Shown here one piece after another: positions 27,374 through 36,437 of a stretch of 64,000 nt of DNA. Positions within the stretch are counted from its first letter, which is position 1. Every line of letters starts with the position of its first letter. The notes beneath the pieces were generated by a model that saw only the letters and a list, made by a program, of their open reading frames with translations, searched no databases and had not been told where the DNA came from. Source of the stretch: Candidatus Avedoeria danica (GTDB taxonomy: Bacteria; Chloroflexota; Anaerolineae; Epilineales; Epilineaceae); the NCBI GenBank assembly GCA_016703025.1, contig JADJCV010000002.1, forward strand, positions 190,625-254,624. Reading direction: 5' to 3'. Both the position numbers and the translations under genes were made by a program.

Positions 27374-28123
27374 ATGGCAACTGTTGAGCACGAGGCTCGA
27401 AGCGCACAGCTCTTCTCTAGGCTGCGAGTAGTGCGAGGACTGTCGCGCGACGAACTAGCAGGCGTTCTCGAAGTCGAGCCAGACGTGATTGAGAAGTGGG
27501 AGACGATACCGCGATATTACGATATCCCAATGATCGTACGCGAATATCTGAAGTTATCTGACCTGAGCGTGCACGAAGTCGATGCACTTGACTACGAATC
27601 TAGTAGATCCGGGATGGCGCGAAGTCCGCTGCTCTACTATGAGCTTGCGCAAGCAAGAGACAAGTTGCAGGCGGTTCGGGAACGAATCGACAAACTGGCG
27701 GCAGATCCTTCTCAGAACCCCGATGCAGTCTCTGAAGTCCGGCAAGCATTTGAGTCAGTTGAGGACGCGGCGGAGCTGACGGCGCGCCTTCTCGTGCCAG
27801 CGCGCGAATTGTTAGATGTGCATCTGGTTCCAATGTCACTACTGGGGCGACTCAATGAATATCGAAACGATCGAGAATTGTGGGGAGCGACAATCGGGCT
27901 TGTCATTGGAGCACTGATGTCAATGCTTGTCAATCTAACGACAGGAGGCGCATTCAGTATCCACGCGGCTGTGATGGGGATGATGCTGATACTGGCTGGC
28001 GCGATGTCGTTGTTGCAGTATATACGCCTCGTGCGACGCTCCCGGACGATTGAGGGTGATCTTGCGCGGTATCAAGCAAACTCACATCCGGCTGCACGCC
28101 TACGCGATCGGTCTGCCGAATGA
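27374..28123 (+). CDS. HTH (XRE-like) protein with two C-terminal membrane helices
   Basis: This 249-residue protein starts at ATG 27374 with GGAGA nearby. Residues 10-70 form an XRE-type helix-turn-helix ('LRVVRGLSRDELAGVLEVEPDVIEKWE' region). A predicted coiled coil spans about 85-145, and two hydrophobic helices occur at about 167-187 and 193-215, followed by a basic tail. This suggests a membrane-tethered DNA-binding or sensor protein. It is convergent with the graspetide locus. Codon use is less GC-biased than in the flanking core genes, consistent with transfer. No precise family is recognised. Confidence 0.65.
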   Translation: MATVEHEARSAQLFSRLRVVRGLSRDELAGVLEVEPDVIEKWETIPRYYDIPMIVREYLKLSDLSVHEVDALDYESSRSGMARSPLLYYELAQARDKLQAVRERIDKLAADPSQNPDAVSEVRQAFESVEDAAELTARLLVPARELLDVHLVPMSLLGRLNEYRNDRELWGATIGLVIGALMSMLVNLTTGGAFSIHAAVMGMMLILAGAMSLLQYIRLVRRSRTIEGDLARYQANSHPAARLRDRSAE

Positions 28124-28255
28124 TGCGATGAGGATAGCATTAGAATCAGTCAATGGCTGGATTGACACAATTCGGAGCTACGCCGGCGGTTTCAAGTGAT
28201 CAACGCAGTGGTTCTGTACCGTGCCTGATGGCACATCACTCAACCGCAGACGCGC

Positions 28256-28283
28256 CACTGGGCGGAACTACGTCCGCCCAGTG
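28256..28283. terminator. Perfect 11-bp hairpin between convergent units
   Basis: The arms cactgggcgga (28256-28266) and its complement (28273-28283) flank a 6-nt loop. The hairpin lies 33 bp past the precursor stop on the minus strand and 132 bp past the HTH-membrane gene on the plus strand. There is no T tract on either side, so terminator activity is uncertain. Confidence 0.45.
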
Positions 28284-28315
28284 ACCTGCTCGCCCACAAA
28301 CTGACTACGGCGACT

Positions 28316-28483
28316 TCAGTCCCCGTATGGTCCTGGCTTGGACGGCTCAGGCCTGGGGGCTTCTTCCTTCGGGTTGCTCTCGCCGCCCCGCTCCGGGCTC
28401 GCACTTGCGGGGCGGCCCTCTAGTGTGTCTTCCTCTAGGAACCTCATGAGGAACGGCTCGTGGGTGGTCGGGTGCACAATCAT
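28316..28483 (-). CDS. Graspetide-type RiPP precursor peptide (55 aa)
   Basis: This short gene encodes 55 residues. Its ATG at 28483 follows a strong AGAGGAGGT and overlaps the ligase stop as ATGA. Residues 9-19 read 'EPFLMRFLEED', closely matching the PFxxRFLE recognition helix in microviridin/marinostatin-type leader peptides. The C-terminal region (from about 25) is rich in the residues such ligases join: Ser (27, 29, 36, 49), Lys (39, 50) and many Glu/Asp, ending 'SKPGPYGD'. Pro and Gly are also frequent. The family forms omega-ester or amide macrocycles, often protease inhibitors. The exact cross-link pattern cannot be read from sequence; no TxKYPSD core is present. Confidence 0.78.
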   Translation of the reverse strand: MIVHPTTHEPFLMRFLEEDTLEGRPASASPERGGESNPKEEAPRPEPSKPGPYGD

Positions 28484-29505
28484 GGCGGACCTCCTCTAGA
28501 TTCGGTAAGTGAAGGCGCGGATCGGGCAAGCAGGCAAGCAACGGAACGGGCAATTGGGACGCCAGAGAGCATTTCCGCCCAGAGAAACTGACCGTTCCCG
28601 TTAATCTCCAAGAATACGTACTGACCCGTTGGAGTGCAAATGAGGTCGATCGCTCCATACTCGAGCCCCAGTGCATGCGTGATCGCGAGGCAGCCTTCAA
28701 TGAGTGCGGGCGGCAGCTCATATGGGGAATACGGAGTGTTAGCCGTGTCGTAGCGGCGCCAGTCAACCGCTGAAATGGCGCTCGCCTGACTGTCGATGCG
28801 GACCGCATGGACGGCAGAGCCTACAACCGTAACACGCAACTCGTACGCTTTGAGAATCTCCTCCTGGAAAGTCGTGGGGGCAAGAGAAAGAGCCGGGCTA
28901 TCCATCAAGTCGTTAAGCATGACTCGATTGGTTAGAACATAACGGTCGACCTCGTGATCCTCCCCGGAGAGCCAGCCGGTGCCGGTCGCCTTGGCGATGA
29001 TACGTCCATCGCAATCGTGGTAGAATTCGGCAATCCGGCGCGGGTCGCTTGAGATTAGTGTACGCGGAATGGCGAATCCAAGATTGGAAGCGAGTAGGAG
29101 CTGTCGGGGTTTATTCGCGGCCAAGTGAAGCCGCTCTGGGCTGGACACCCATAACGAGAAAGTTGAGAGAGCATACAGGGATGAAATCGCTGATCGCCAC
29201 TCATCACGGGCGAAGGCAAGAGATGCACCGGACAATCCGGATCCAGCAAGCGGCAGACGTGGGCGACGATACCAGACCGATGCGATCGTCGCCATGTCCA
29301 GATCCATACTGGGCATTCGTATGGAGCAATTCCACCGAGCCGGAACTCCGGCCAGATGGAGAGATAGCGCATGACTGTCTCCAAAGTGCTCTGGATATAG
29401 CATTATCGGGTCGATGTCCATTGCTCGCAGATGCCATGCGACGCGGGCGGTGTGCTCGTCATCTGGGTTAGAGATGATCATGACGCGATCTGCACTGACG
29501 CTCAT
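28480..29505 (-). CDS. ATP-grasp graspetide ligase (MvdC/MvdD/TgnB-like)
   Basis: This 341-residue protein belongs to the ATP-grasp enzymes that form macrolactone or macrolactam links in graspetides. Typical signatures are 'SVWYRRP' (76-82), a 'NKPRQLLLASNLGFAIPRT' block, the nucleotide-binding 'IIAKATGTGW' segment, and the metal-binding 'FLEINGNGQFLW' (298-309). The ATG at 29505 is favoured by CGGAG just upstream, although a GTG two codons earlier is possible. It overlaps the precursor start by 4 bp, so the enzyme is translated just before its substrate. No exporter or protease gene is adjacent. Confidence 0.85.
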   Translation of the reverse strand: MSVSADRVMIISNPDDEHTARVAWHLRAMDIDPIMLYPEHFGDSHALSLHLAGVPARWNCSIRMPSMDLDMATIASVWYRRPRLPLAGSGLSGASLAFARDEWRSAISSLYALSTFSLWVSSPERLHLAANKPRQLLLASNLGFAIPRTLISSDPRRIAEFYHDCDGRIIAKATGTGWLSGEDHEVDRYVLTNRVMLNDLMDSPALSLAPTTFQEEILKAYELRVTVVGSAVHAVRIDSQASAISAVDWRRYDTANTPYSPYELPPALIEGCLAITHALGLEYGAIDLICTPTGQYVFLEINGNGQFLWAEMLSGVPIARSVACLLARSAPSLTESRGGPP

Positions 29506-29663
29506 GTTCACTCCGATCTGTGACTAGTGAATTCATCCGCGGGCAACACATAAAGGTGAACCGCTGTGTGCGGGCCTTTTGCCGACGAGCTATTCAAGAG
29601 GCAAGACCTCATAGAGGATCGCGTGATTGACATTTACAATCTTGAAGTCTGATATCTCGAATC

Positions 29664-30509
29664 TCACTTTGATGCAGTCGACGCGTCCACTGATAGACTA
29701 GTAGTGTGCCAACGCTCATGCTGAACCACACTTTCCAGCACATCGCGAAATCGTATAGTGCTCGGTATATCCACGTCATGTGTTCCCGGCTGTAGTAGTA
29801 CTCTCTGGTGTCGCTGGATATCGGGACCGTATGTTTCATCGCTGCGACCGAAGACTATGTCCTCATGTCGCGTCAATCCAGTTGCTGACGAGATGTCCCC
29901 GGCGTTGACGTATTCGAGCCACGCGGCTCTGTGTGTTCCGGCATGACCATATGCGTGAATGCCGAGGAGATCTGGGGAAGCAGAGAACGCTGTCACTTGA
30001 GTTGCTATCATTGGATAGCGCACAATAAATGCGCGACTCACGACATCCCAGAGCGTCCAATGAGATGTGTGCTTTGGACCCACCGTGTACACAGAGTGCG
30101 GCAGGCGAGCGACATTTACGATGCGTGCTATGTCACCACATCCAGGTAGCTCCCTAAATTGGCGCCCGTCTCCGCACGTCAAATACGACGTAGCCGTCGT
30201 GTCGACAATCGCTCGCCTGGATACGTACACAGCGGGAAAGCACATCGTCACTCCGCCGTCATTCCTCACTGCGATGTGTGTTTCGATGACGACCACGGCG
30301 TCAGCATTTCCAGGAGTCGAAGGAACATGGTGGATCGTCGTATCAACAAGAATCTCTATCGTTGGGATTGATCGATCACGACCTTCTCTAAGCTGCTGTC
30401 GCCTCACTTGAATGTCGCTATACACCAGCCTTGCACCGAGGAGGCCAAGGATAACGGTGGCGACTGTGGAAAGTGCAGCTAGTGACGGGTCCAATTGAAG
30501 TATCGACAT
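29664..30509 (-). CDS. Membrane-anchored protein of unknown function (island)
   Basis: The 281-residue protein has one N-terminal transmembrane helix (about 9-29), then a basic 'DIQVRRQQLREGRDRS' stretch and a soluble domain of about 230 residues rich in beta-type segments. With this topology the soluble domain is most likely cytoplasmic. I recognise no family. It lies 158 bp upstream of the ATP-grasp gene on the same strand, so it could belong to the graspetide locus, but nothing in its sequence proves that. Its base composition matches the island. Confidence 0.6.
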   Translation of the reverse strand: MSILQLDPSLAALSTVATVILGLLGARLVYSDIQVRRQQLREGRDRSIPTIEILVDTTIHHVPSTPGNADAVVVIETHIAVRNDGGVTMCFPAVYVSRRAIVDTTATSYLTCGDGRQFRELPGCGDIARIVNVARLPHSVYTVGPKHTSHWTLWDVVSRAFIVRYPMIATQVTAFSASPDLLGIHAYGHAGTHRAAWLEYVNAGDISSATGLTRHEDIVFGRSDETYGPDIQRHQRVLLQPGTHDVDIPSTIRFRDVLESVVQHERWHTTSLSVDASTASK

Positions 30510-31294
30510 GGTGACCCACCAATTCCATTCCCTGATAGGCTCACGAGTGTAGTTTCGAGGCTTGAATCTGATCCCTCGCTGAAGACGATCTCAGTTAGGT
30601 ACGGTCGCTGAATGGTCTGCCTGAATGAACTCGAACGCCATGAAGGCCGTCACGGGCGAAGTCGCTGCTCGGGGAGCTTCTCGCTACCTTTACCTTGAAC
30701 GCAGACGGTGGGCTGCACGTGATGGCTGACGGTTTTTGGGAAGAAGTCTTCTGGATGACGCACCTTGGGTGAAGGATGCATTGGCGGCATGATAGTCCTC
30801 TGTGGCCTTGCTGTGAAGCGGTTCCTGGAGATGAGCGCAGTTAGCACGGTCCACCGAGCCGATGGGCTGCAAGTGGGCTGCGCGCGTGCGAATGTCGATG
30901 ATGCCGACGACTTCGGCCAAGTGCAACCAGGTACGCCTGGCGAGCGGCAGTCGCCATCGTGAATTACGGCGGGCTCTGCAGGTAAGCGTTGGTCAATCGG
31001 GGCAATCCCTGGCCAGGCGGCGCACTGCGGATCGATGGCGTCGTGCTGACGTCAGGTAGGCAATGACAACCGGCCGATGCGCCGTTGCCGCTTGACACGA
31101 CGTTCTGGACGGTCCGCGGCCACGCCTTCTGCACAGTGGTTGGTCCAGCAAGGTGCTTCGTCTGTGCCGTCATTACGGCCCGTTGTTGGGGATGACCCCC
31201 CCCCCGGACTTCGGCGGCGTCGGACCTGGCGCGACGGTCCTCGATCTGCTGTTCAAGTGGCGCCCGGTAGTCCGGCGTCGCTACGCGTGGCGGC
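30510..31294. other. Gene-poor right flank of the island
   Basis: About 785 bp without a supported gene. Short open frames on both strands lack RBS and family features. GC content rises again from about 30,850 onward, so the island boundary probably falls here. A C10 run occurs at about 31196-31205. Decayed coding sequence is possible but not identifiable. Confidence 0.45.
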
Positions 31295-33208
31295 CTACTG
31301 CGCATCTCGTCCTGGGGCCGGCTCCCTCTCACCCGCGTCCGCCGGCAACACGCGGGCGTCCCCTCCCACAAACCGCCCCACCAACTCATCCGCCCCCGCG
31401 CTCCGCATCAGCATCGTCGCATTCATCGTGCACCGGGCGGCCATGTCGGGTTGCCCGAGGCGCTCGTAGACCAAGGCGAGGTAGCCAAGAACCATGCCCG
31501 TCAAGGCCATGTCCTTGGCGGCGCGGGCTTGGTCGATGCTCGTGTCGAGCGCGCTGATCGCCGCCTCCAGCCGGCCGTCGAGGTAGTCGACGCGGCCCAT
31601 CACGCACCACGCGATCGCCAATGCGCTCGGATCGGGCGCCAGCGCCAACGCCAGCGCTTCGAGCGCCGTTTCCGCCTCCGCACGGGCCGCCGCCCGGTCG
31701 CCCTCGATCAGCGCTGCGGTCGCCAGGTGGGCGTGCGACACGCCGCGCAGGCGCGGGTCGAGGGCCGCCATCGGCAGGGCCAACTGCTCCTGCAACAGGG
31801 CGCGTGCGGCGCGGTGGTCGCCGAGCTTGAGTGCGGTCAGCGCGCTGTTGAACAGGGCGCGCGCCAGCGACCCTTCCTCGCCCAGGCGCCGGGCGAGGCG
31901 AATCGCCTGGTCGTGGATCGCCCGCGCTGCCTCGAACTCGCCGGCGTCGTGGCGGGCCAAGGCGAGGTTGACGACGGTGCGCAGCAACGCTTGGTCGTCG
32001 CCAAGCAAGTGCCAGAGCTCGGCTGCCGCCTGCAGGCGCGGGATCCCGATCGCCCGATCGCCCTCGAGGTTGGCCAGCGTGCCGGCGGCGTGGAGCGCGG
32101 CCGCCCGGATGTCAGGTGGTGCGTCCAGCCCGGACGCCAGGAGCCGCTCCAGATACGTTCGCCCTTCGGGCACGCGTCGGGTCAGGTACCAGAAGCGCCA
32201 CACGTCGGCGGCGATGCCGAGCTGGACCGGGAACGACGCGACGGTGGGCCGCTGCACCAGCACGGCGCGCAGGTCGTCGATCCGTTCGGACAGGCGCTCG
32301 ACCGCCGCCCGATGATGCGCGCCGCGCAGCGTCGCGGCGGCATCGCGGACGAAGGTGGCGAGTGCATGGGCGTCCGGAGGGGCGGTGGCCGCGGCGGACG
32401 GATCGGCGATCGCGCGTTTGCGTCGCCCCGTCGTGTCGGCGGCATCGGCGGCATCGATGCTGTCGGCGTCGCCACCTGCCCCATCCGCCGGATCGTCCTC
32501 GTCCGCACCGTCCGGCGGGTCGGACGCCGACGTATCCGCAGCCTCGACATCGGATCCCGCCGACCCTCGGCCGCCCAGCCGCGCGAGCCCCTTCCAGGCG
32601 GCCGGCGGCATGGCGTCCAGCAGATCCTGCATCCGCCCTGACGGGTCGAGCAGTGCCGCCAAGCTGGTCACGGCGTGCCGGTACAGCACCTCCATCTGCG
32701 CGCGCTGCTCCGTCACCCACGGGTAGTCGTATGCCGGCAGCAGCCCGTCGCCGTACAGCTCGACGGCGGCCTGCAGGTGCTGCGTTCGCTCGATGGGCGA
32801 ATGCGCCACCGTTCCCGCCAGGACGAGTTCGGCAAACGCCTGCGCGTCCGTCCGGATGGCCGGCGAGAGCCGCAGCGTCTCCCGCGTGTCCTCGATGGCA
32901 TCCACCACGCCCGACCGCGCCAGCCGCTCATTCAACTTGAACAGGTAGAGCGACAACAGCTTGCGCGCCTTGCCCGTCTCCAGGTCCGGCCAGAACGTGG
33001 CGACGATGCTGTCCCGGCTGCGTGCCACGCCCGGGCGGAGGGCCAGGTAGGCGAGGAGTCGTTCTTCTTGGCGGGTTCCGAAGGTGTCCAGGGGCGCGGC
33101 GGTCCGCGTCGGAACGGAGCCGGGGCCGGGGCACGGGGACGGGACGAGGGCGAAGGAGTGGAGGAGGGTCAGGTGGGGACGGACGGGGGGCGGCTCGGCC
33201 GGGGACAT
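31295..33208 (-). CDS. BTAD/SARP-like regulator with TPR domain
   Basis: This 637-residue protein has an N-terminal winged-helix segment ('RLLAYLALRPGVARSRDSIVATFWPDLE' region, about 50-80) followed by a bacterial transcriptional activation domain (about 115-190). It lacks the cyclase or NB-ARC parts seen in the larger regulators. An acidic Asp/Ala-rich linker (about 215-265) leads to TPR-like helical repeats to the C-terminus. It is likely a cytoplasmic transcription regulator. The ATG at 33208 is used; a TTG two codons earlier is also open. It starts 7 bp after the thyX stop, so it is probably in the dsbD-thyX operon. Confidence 0.8.
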   Translation of the reverse strand: MSPAEPPPVRPHLTLLHSFALVPSPCPGPGSVPTRTAAPLDTFGTRQEERLLAYLALRPGVARSRDSIVATFWPDLETGKARKLLSLYLFKLNERLARSGVVDAIEDTRETLRLSPAIRTDAQAFAELVLAGTVAHSPIERTQHLQAAVELYGDGLLPAYDYPWVTEQRAQMEVLYRHAVTSLAALLDPSGRMQDLLDAMPPAAWKGLARLGGRGSAGSDVEAADTSASDPPDGADEDDPADGAGGDADSIDAADAADTTGRRKRAIADPSAAATAPPDAHALATFVRDAAATLRGAHHRAAVERLSERIDDLRAVLVQRPTVASFPVQLGIAADVWRFWYLTRRVPEGRTYLERLLASGLDAPPDIRAAALHAAGTLANLEGDRAIGIPRLQAAAELWHLLGDDQALLRTVVNLALARHDAGEFEAARAIHDQAIRLARRLGEEGSLARALFNSALTALKLGDHRAARALLQEQLALPMAALDPRLRGVSHAHLATAALIEGDRAAARAEAETALEALALALAPDPSALAIAWCVMGRVDYLDGRLEAAISALDTSIDQARAAKDMALTGMVLGYLALVYERLGQPDMAARCTMNATMLMRSAGADELVGRFVGGDARVLPADAGEREPAPGRDAQ

Positions 33209-33215
33209 GGGCAAC

Positions 33216-34235
33216 TCAGGACGGTGGGGTGGACTGCAACGCGGATCGCTTCTCCGCCCATTCCGCCCGTTCCCGCCCGTTATCCGTCCCCAACGCCCCC
33301 CCCGACCGCAACGCCTCCACCTCCAACCGCGACAACGTCACCGCCCCCAACCGGTAATCCACGAACGCCTCCGCCGCGATCGGGACCACCCCCCGCACCA
33401 GGGCGAACATCGCGTTCGCGTAGTCTCGGATCTCCGCCTGCGCGTGGGCGTCCATCCGTAGCGCCAGGAAGTGGAACAGGTTGTGGAGGTCGCACTTCCA
33501 GTACCACTCCGTGTACACGCTCTGCGGCAGGCCCATGCGCGCCTGCTCGCGCGTGACGCCGCGGTCCAGCAGGTCTTCGTAGGACTTGTACTGGCGCTCG
33601 ATCGCATCCAGGTAGTCCAGGAACGCCTCCGCCGTCGCGTCGTCCACCGGCAGCGCCTCGCTGCCCTGGCGGTTCGATTTGGACTGTTGGCGGATGTTGT
33701 CGACGGTCGGTCGGTAGAACAGCTCGGGCACGACCGAATAGCGCGCCGAGTACTCGTTCACGTTGGCGGTGCGGTGGCGGATCCACTGGCGGGCGACGAA
33801 GATCGGCATGCGGCAGTGGAACTTGAACTCGATCATCTCGAATGGCGTCGTGTGGCGGTGGCGGAGGAGGTAGCGGATCAGGCCGCGGTCCTCGTTCACG
33901 CGCTTCGTCCCGACGCCGTAGCTCACGCGGGCGGCTTGGACGATCGCGTAGTCCGCCGTCTGGCCCTCGGGGATCAGGCGCGGCATGACGTCGACGAGGG
34001 CCACCAAGCCGTGGTCGTGGACCGGCAGGGACCAGCGCGCGGCGCCGCCCATCGCGTCGACGAGCGTCACGCCTTCGTCGGGCGGCGTGCGTTCGATGGC
34101 GGTTTCGAGGGCGTCGATCGAGGTGAGCAGGGCGTCGAGGGGGTCGATCGGTTCGGCCGACGAGTCCGCGTCCGCAGCCACGGCCCGATCGCCGCGCGAC
34201 GATTCGTCCTCGTGCGATCCTTCGCCCCCGCTCAC
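33216..34235 (-). CDS. thyX: Flavin-dependent thymidylate synthase
   Basis: ThyX makes dTMP from dUMP using FADH2 and methylene-tetrahydrofolate. The ThyX signature RHRx7S is present as 'RHRTANVNEYS' near residue 151, with 'TTPFEMIEFKFH' and 'QARMGLPQSVYTEWYWKCDLHN' blocks that are also family-specific. The GTG start at 34235 overlaps the dsbD stop (GTGA), giving 339 residues. This is about 80-100 more than usual, because of an acidic N-terminal extension of about 60 residues; a later start is possible but has no clearer RBS. It is cytoplasmic and tetrameric in the family. Confidence 0.92.
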   Translation of the reverse strand: MSGGEGSHEDESSRGDRAVAADADSSAEPIDPLDALLTSIDALETAIERTPPDEGVTLVDAMGGAARWSLPVHDHGLVALVDVMPRLIPEGQTADYAIVQAARVSYGVGTKRVNEDRGLIRYLLRHRHTTPFEMIEFKFHCRMPIFVARQWIRHRTANVNEYSARYSVVPELFYRPTVDNIRQQSKSNRQGSEALPVDDATAEAFLDYLDAIERQYKSYEDLLDRGVTREQARMGLPQSVYTEWYWKCDLHNLFHFLALRMDAHAQAEIRDYANAMFALVRGVVPIAAEAFVDYRLGAVTLSRLEVEALRSGGALGTDNGRERAEWAEKRSALQSTPPS

Positions 34236-36328
34236 GGCTGCCCCCCCGCCTTCGCCACCGCCTCCATCACCGTCTGCACCGTATACGTGTCGTACTTCAT
34301 CGCCCCGCCCGCCTCGTACCCCACGTCCGCGCCCGGGCCGAAGATCGCCAGCAGCGGGATGCCCACCCACTGCAGCTCCTTCAGCTTGGCCTTGCCTTCG
34401 GGGTTGTCGCCCGTCAGGTCGACCTTCATCGGGATCACGTTGTCGCCTTCCAGCAGCGCGACGACGCTGTCCTGGTGCAACACGCCGGCCTCGAGGGCCT
34501 TGCAGTTCAGGCACCACTCGGCGGTGAAATCCATGACGACGACGTTGCCCGCCGCGCGCGCCTCCTCGAACCGCTCGGGCGTGTAGTACGTCCAGGCGAT
34601 CGGGCCGTGGCTGGCGAGGCCGGGGGTGATCGCCAGCATCGCCGCGGCGCCGAGCAGGCCGAGGCCGCCGAAGACCGCGCGGCGCGTCGTGTTCGTCGTG
34701 ATCTTGAAAGTCCGCCAGGCCGTCCAAACGCAGGCGGCTACGACGAAGAACGCGACCACCCACCAGTAGGCGCGGCTGGCGGGATCCGGTGGGCGCTGGA
34801 AGGCGCCGGCGAGCGGGATGCCCAGGAAGAAAGCGGCGACGGCGAGCATGAACAGGCCCATCACCTGCTTGACGAGGTCGCTCGCCGCCCCGGTCCGCGG
34901 CACCTTGCGCACCAAGCCCGGCTTGGCGGTGAGGATGAAGTACGGCAGCGCCATCCCGAGGCCGATGGCGGCGAACGTCGTCAGCGTGATGGACGGCCGC
35001 TGCGTGGCGGCCCAGGCGGCCGCGCTGCCCATGAACGGCGCGGTGCACGGCGTCGACAGGACGGCGGTCAGGATGCCGAACAGGAACGATCCATGGACCG
35101 TCTCCTGGCCCGGGTTGAAGCGGTAGACGGACTGCGGCAGCTGGACGCTGAACACGCCGAGCATCCCGATGGCCATCACTGCCACGAACGCCCCGACGAC
35201 GAACGAGAACCAGCTCGTCTGGAAGAGCGAGCTGATCGCGTCGAAGCCGCTGACGAACGCGATCGCACCGCCGATCGCCAGCCAGAAGCCGATGACGCCG
35301 AGGCTCATCGTCGTCCCGAGCAGCAGCATGCGGCGCGGGTGGTGCTGGCCGGCGGCGCGGCTCATGCCCATGATCTTCAGCGGGATGACCGGCAGGACGC
35401 ACGGCGTCAGGTTCAACAGGAAGCCGCCGAGCGCGGCGACGAGCAGGAGGAACGTCAGGCCGAGCGGGCCGTCGGGGTCGATCGAGAAGCTCCGGCCGAA
35501 GACGCTGAAGTTCACCGGACCGCGCGGCACGTCGACGACGCTCCCGCCGTCGGGCGCCGTGCCGAACACCGTCGGGTCGAACGCGCCGAAGATGGCCGCG
35601 TCGGCCGGCGGCGGGGCGGCGGCGGGGTCGATCCGGACGACGGCGCGGAACGTCTCGTTCACCGGTGCGAAGCACTGCGTCTCGTCGCACGCCTGGTACT
35701 GGACCCGCACGTCGAATGCCGCCTCGCCCGCGGCCGCGCCGGGGTCGATCTGCAGCGGCAGAAAGGCGATCGCTCGCCCGGCGTAGACCTGGAGGGGCAC
35801 CTGCGACCCGGTGTAATAGACATCGACGGTCCGCGTCACCGGCGCCTGTACGGGCCAGAACGTCGCCGAGTCCGGCTTCGTCACGACCTCGAATTCCGTC
35901 GGGATGACGCTGTCGATGAACGTCTCGCCCAGCACCGCCGTGAACTCCGGCGGGACCACGAGGTCGCGCCGGATCGGCCACGAGTGCAGCCCGACGTCAT
36001 GATCCAGGACGACGGCCAGCGCCAGCTGGTCGCCGGGGCGGGCGGCGTCCTTCTGGGGCAGGACGCGGATCGTCACCTGCGGCGCGCCGTCGCCGGGCGG
36101 GCCGCCGGGTTGGGCGATGGGGCGAGCGTTCGGATGGGCGGCGGCGATGGAGGCCGTCGCGAAAGAGGCGAGGGCTGTCGCGAGGACGATCGCGGTTGCA
36201 GCGGTGACCAAGATGGCGTGCCGGCGGCCTGAGGCCCCCGCCCCCGGCGCTGGCGCGCCGACCCCTCCCCCAATGCTGGGGGATGGGTAGAGGGCATGCG
36301 ATTGGGGCGTGTGCGGGTGTGGGGGCAT
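34232..36328 (-). CDS. dsbD: Thiol:disulfide interchange protein DsbD
   Basis: This 698-residue protein has the three DsbD parts. The periplasmic-type N-terminal domain has 'CDETQCFAP'; the transmembrane domain has the paired cysteines 'LTPCVLPVIP' and 'STPCTAPF'; the C-terminal thioredoxin-like domain has 'EWCLNCKA'. It passes electrons from cytoplasmic thioredoxin across the membrane to reduce extracytoplasmic disulfides, including cytochrome c maturation partners, which fits the cytochrome-rich neighbourhood. The signal peptide region is odd: residues about 15-35 ('SPSIGGGVGAPAPGAGA') are encoded by one arm of a 49-bp inverted repeat. It leads the dsbD-thyX-BTAD operon. Confidence 0.92.
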   Translation of the reverse strand: MPPHPHTPQSHALYPSPSIGGGVGAPAPGAGASGRRHAILVTAATAIVLATALASFATASIAAAHPNARPIAQPGGPPGDGAPQVTIRVLPQKDAARPGDQLALAVVLDHDVGLHSWPIRRDLVVPPEFTAVLGETFIDSVIPTEFEVVTKPDSATFWPVQAPVTRTVDVYYTGSQVPLQVYAGRAIAFLPLQIDPGAAAGEAAFDVRVQYQACDETQCFAPVNETFRAVVRIDPAAAPPPADAAIFGAFDPTVFGTAPDGGSVVDVPRGPVNFSVFGRSFSIDPDGPLGLTFLLLVAALGGFLLNLTPCVLPVIPLKIMGMSRAAGQHHPRRMLLLGTTMSLGVIGFWLAIGGAIAFVSGFDAISSLFQTSWFSFVVGAFVAVMAIGMLGVFSVQLPQSVYRFNPGQETVHGSFLFGILTAVLSTPCTAPFMGSAAAWAATQRPSITLTTFAAIGLGMALPYFILTAKPGLVRKVPRTGAASDLVKQVMGLFMLAVAAFFLGIPLAGAFQRPPDPASRAYWWVVAFFVVAACVWTAWRTFKITTNTTRRAVFGGLGLLGAAAMLAITPGLASHGPIAWTYYTPERFEEARAAGNVVVMDFTAEWCLNCKALEAGVLHQDSVVALLEGDNVIPMKVDLTGDNPEGKAKLKELQWVGIPLLAIFGPGADVGYEAGGAMKYDTYTVQTVMEAVAKAGGQP
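36234..36282. repeat. 49-bp inverted repeat, left arm (inside dsbD 5' end)
   Basis: This arm is the exact reverse complement of 36438-36486. It lies in the signal-peptide-coding part of dsbD and includes an imperfect ccccca..tggggg hairpin. The pair brackets the dsbD start. Confidence 0.85.
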
Positions 36329-36437
36329 GGCAAACGGCTCCGTGGCGGGGGCGAGATGGGGAGCTACGCGGGCAGCGCGGGAAGTATACCGCTCACAGAT
36401 GAGCACTAGGTGGGAAGGCATACCGCTCAATGCCCCT

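Noticed and set aside
28256..28283. Strong intrinsic terminator call
   Set aside because: Stem is perfect but no T tract exists on either strand, so it is reported only with low confidence.
28347..28808. 153-codon minus-strand frame overlapping the graspetide genes
   Set aside because: It lies out of frame with both the ligase and the precursor, and lacks an RBS; the precursor frame has a strong RBS and a leader motif.
30650..31389. Several short minus-strand frames in the island's right flank
   Set aside because: They have no RBS, no recognisable domains and atypical composition; they may be decayed sequence but cannot be supported as genes.
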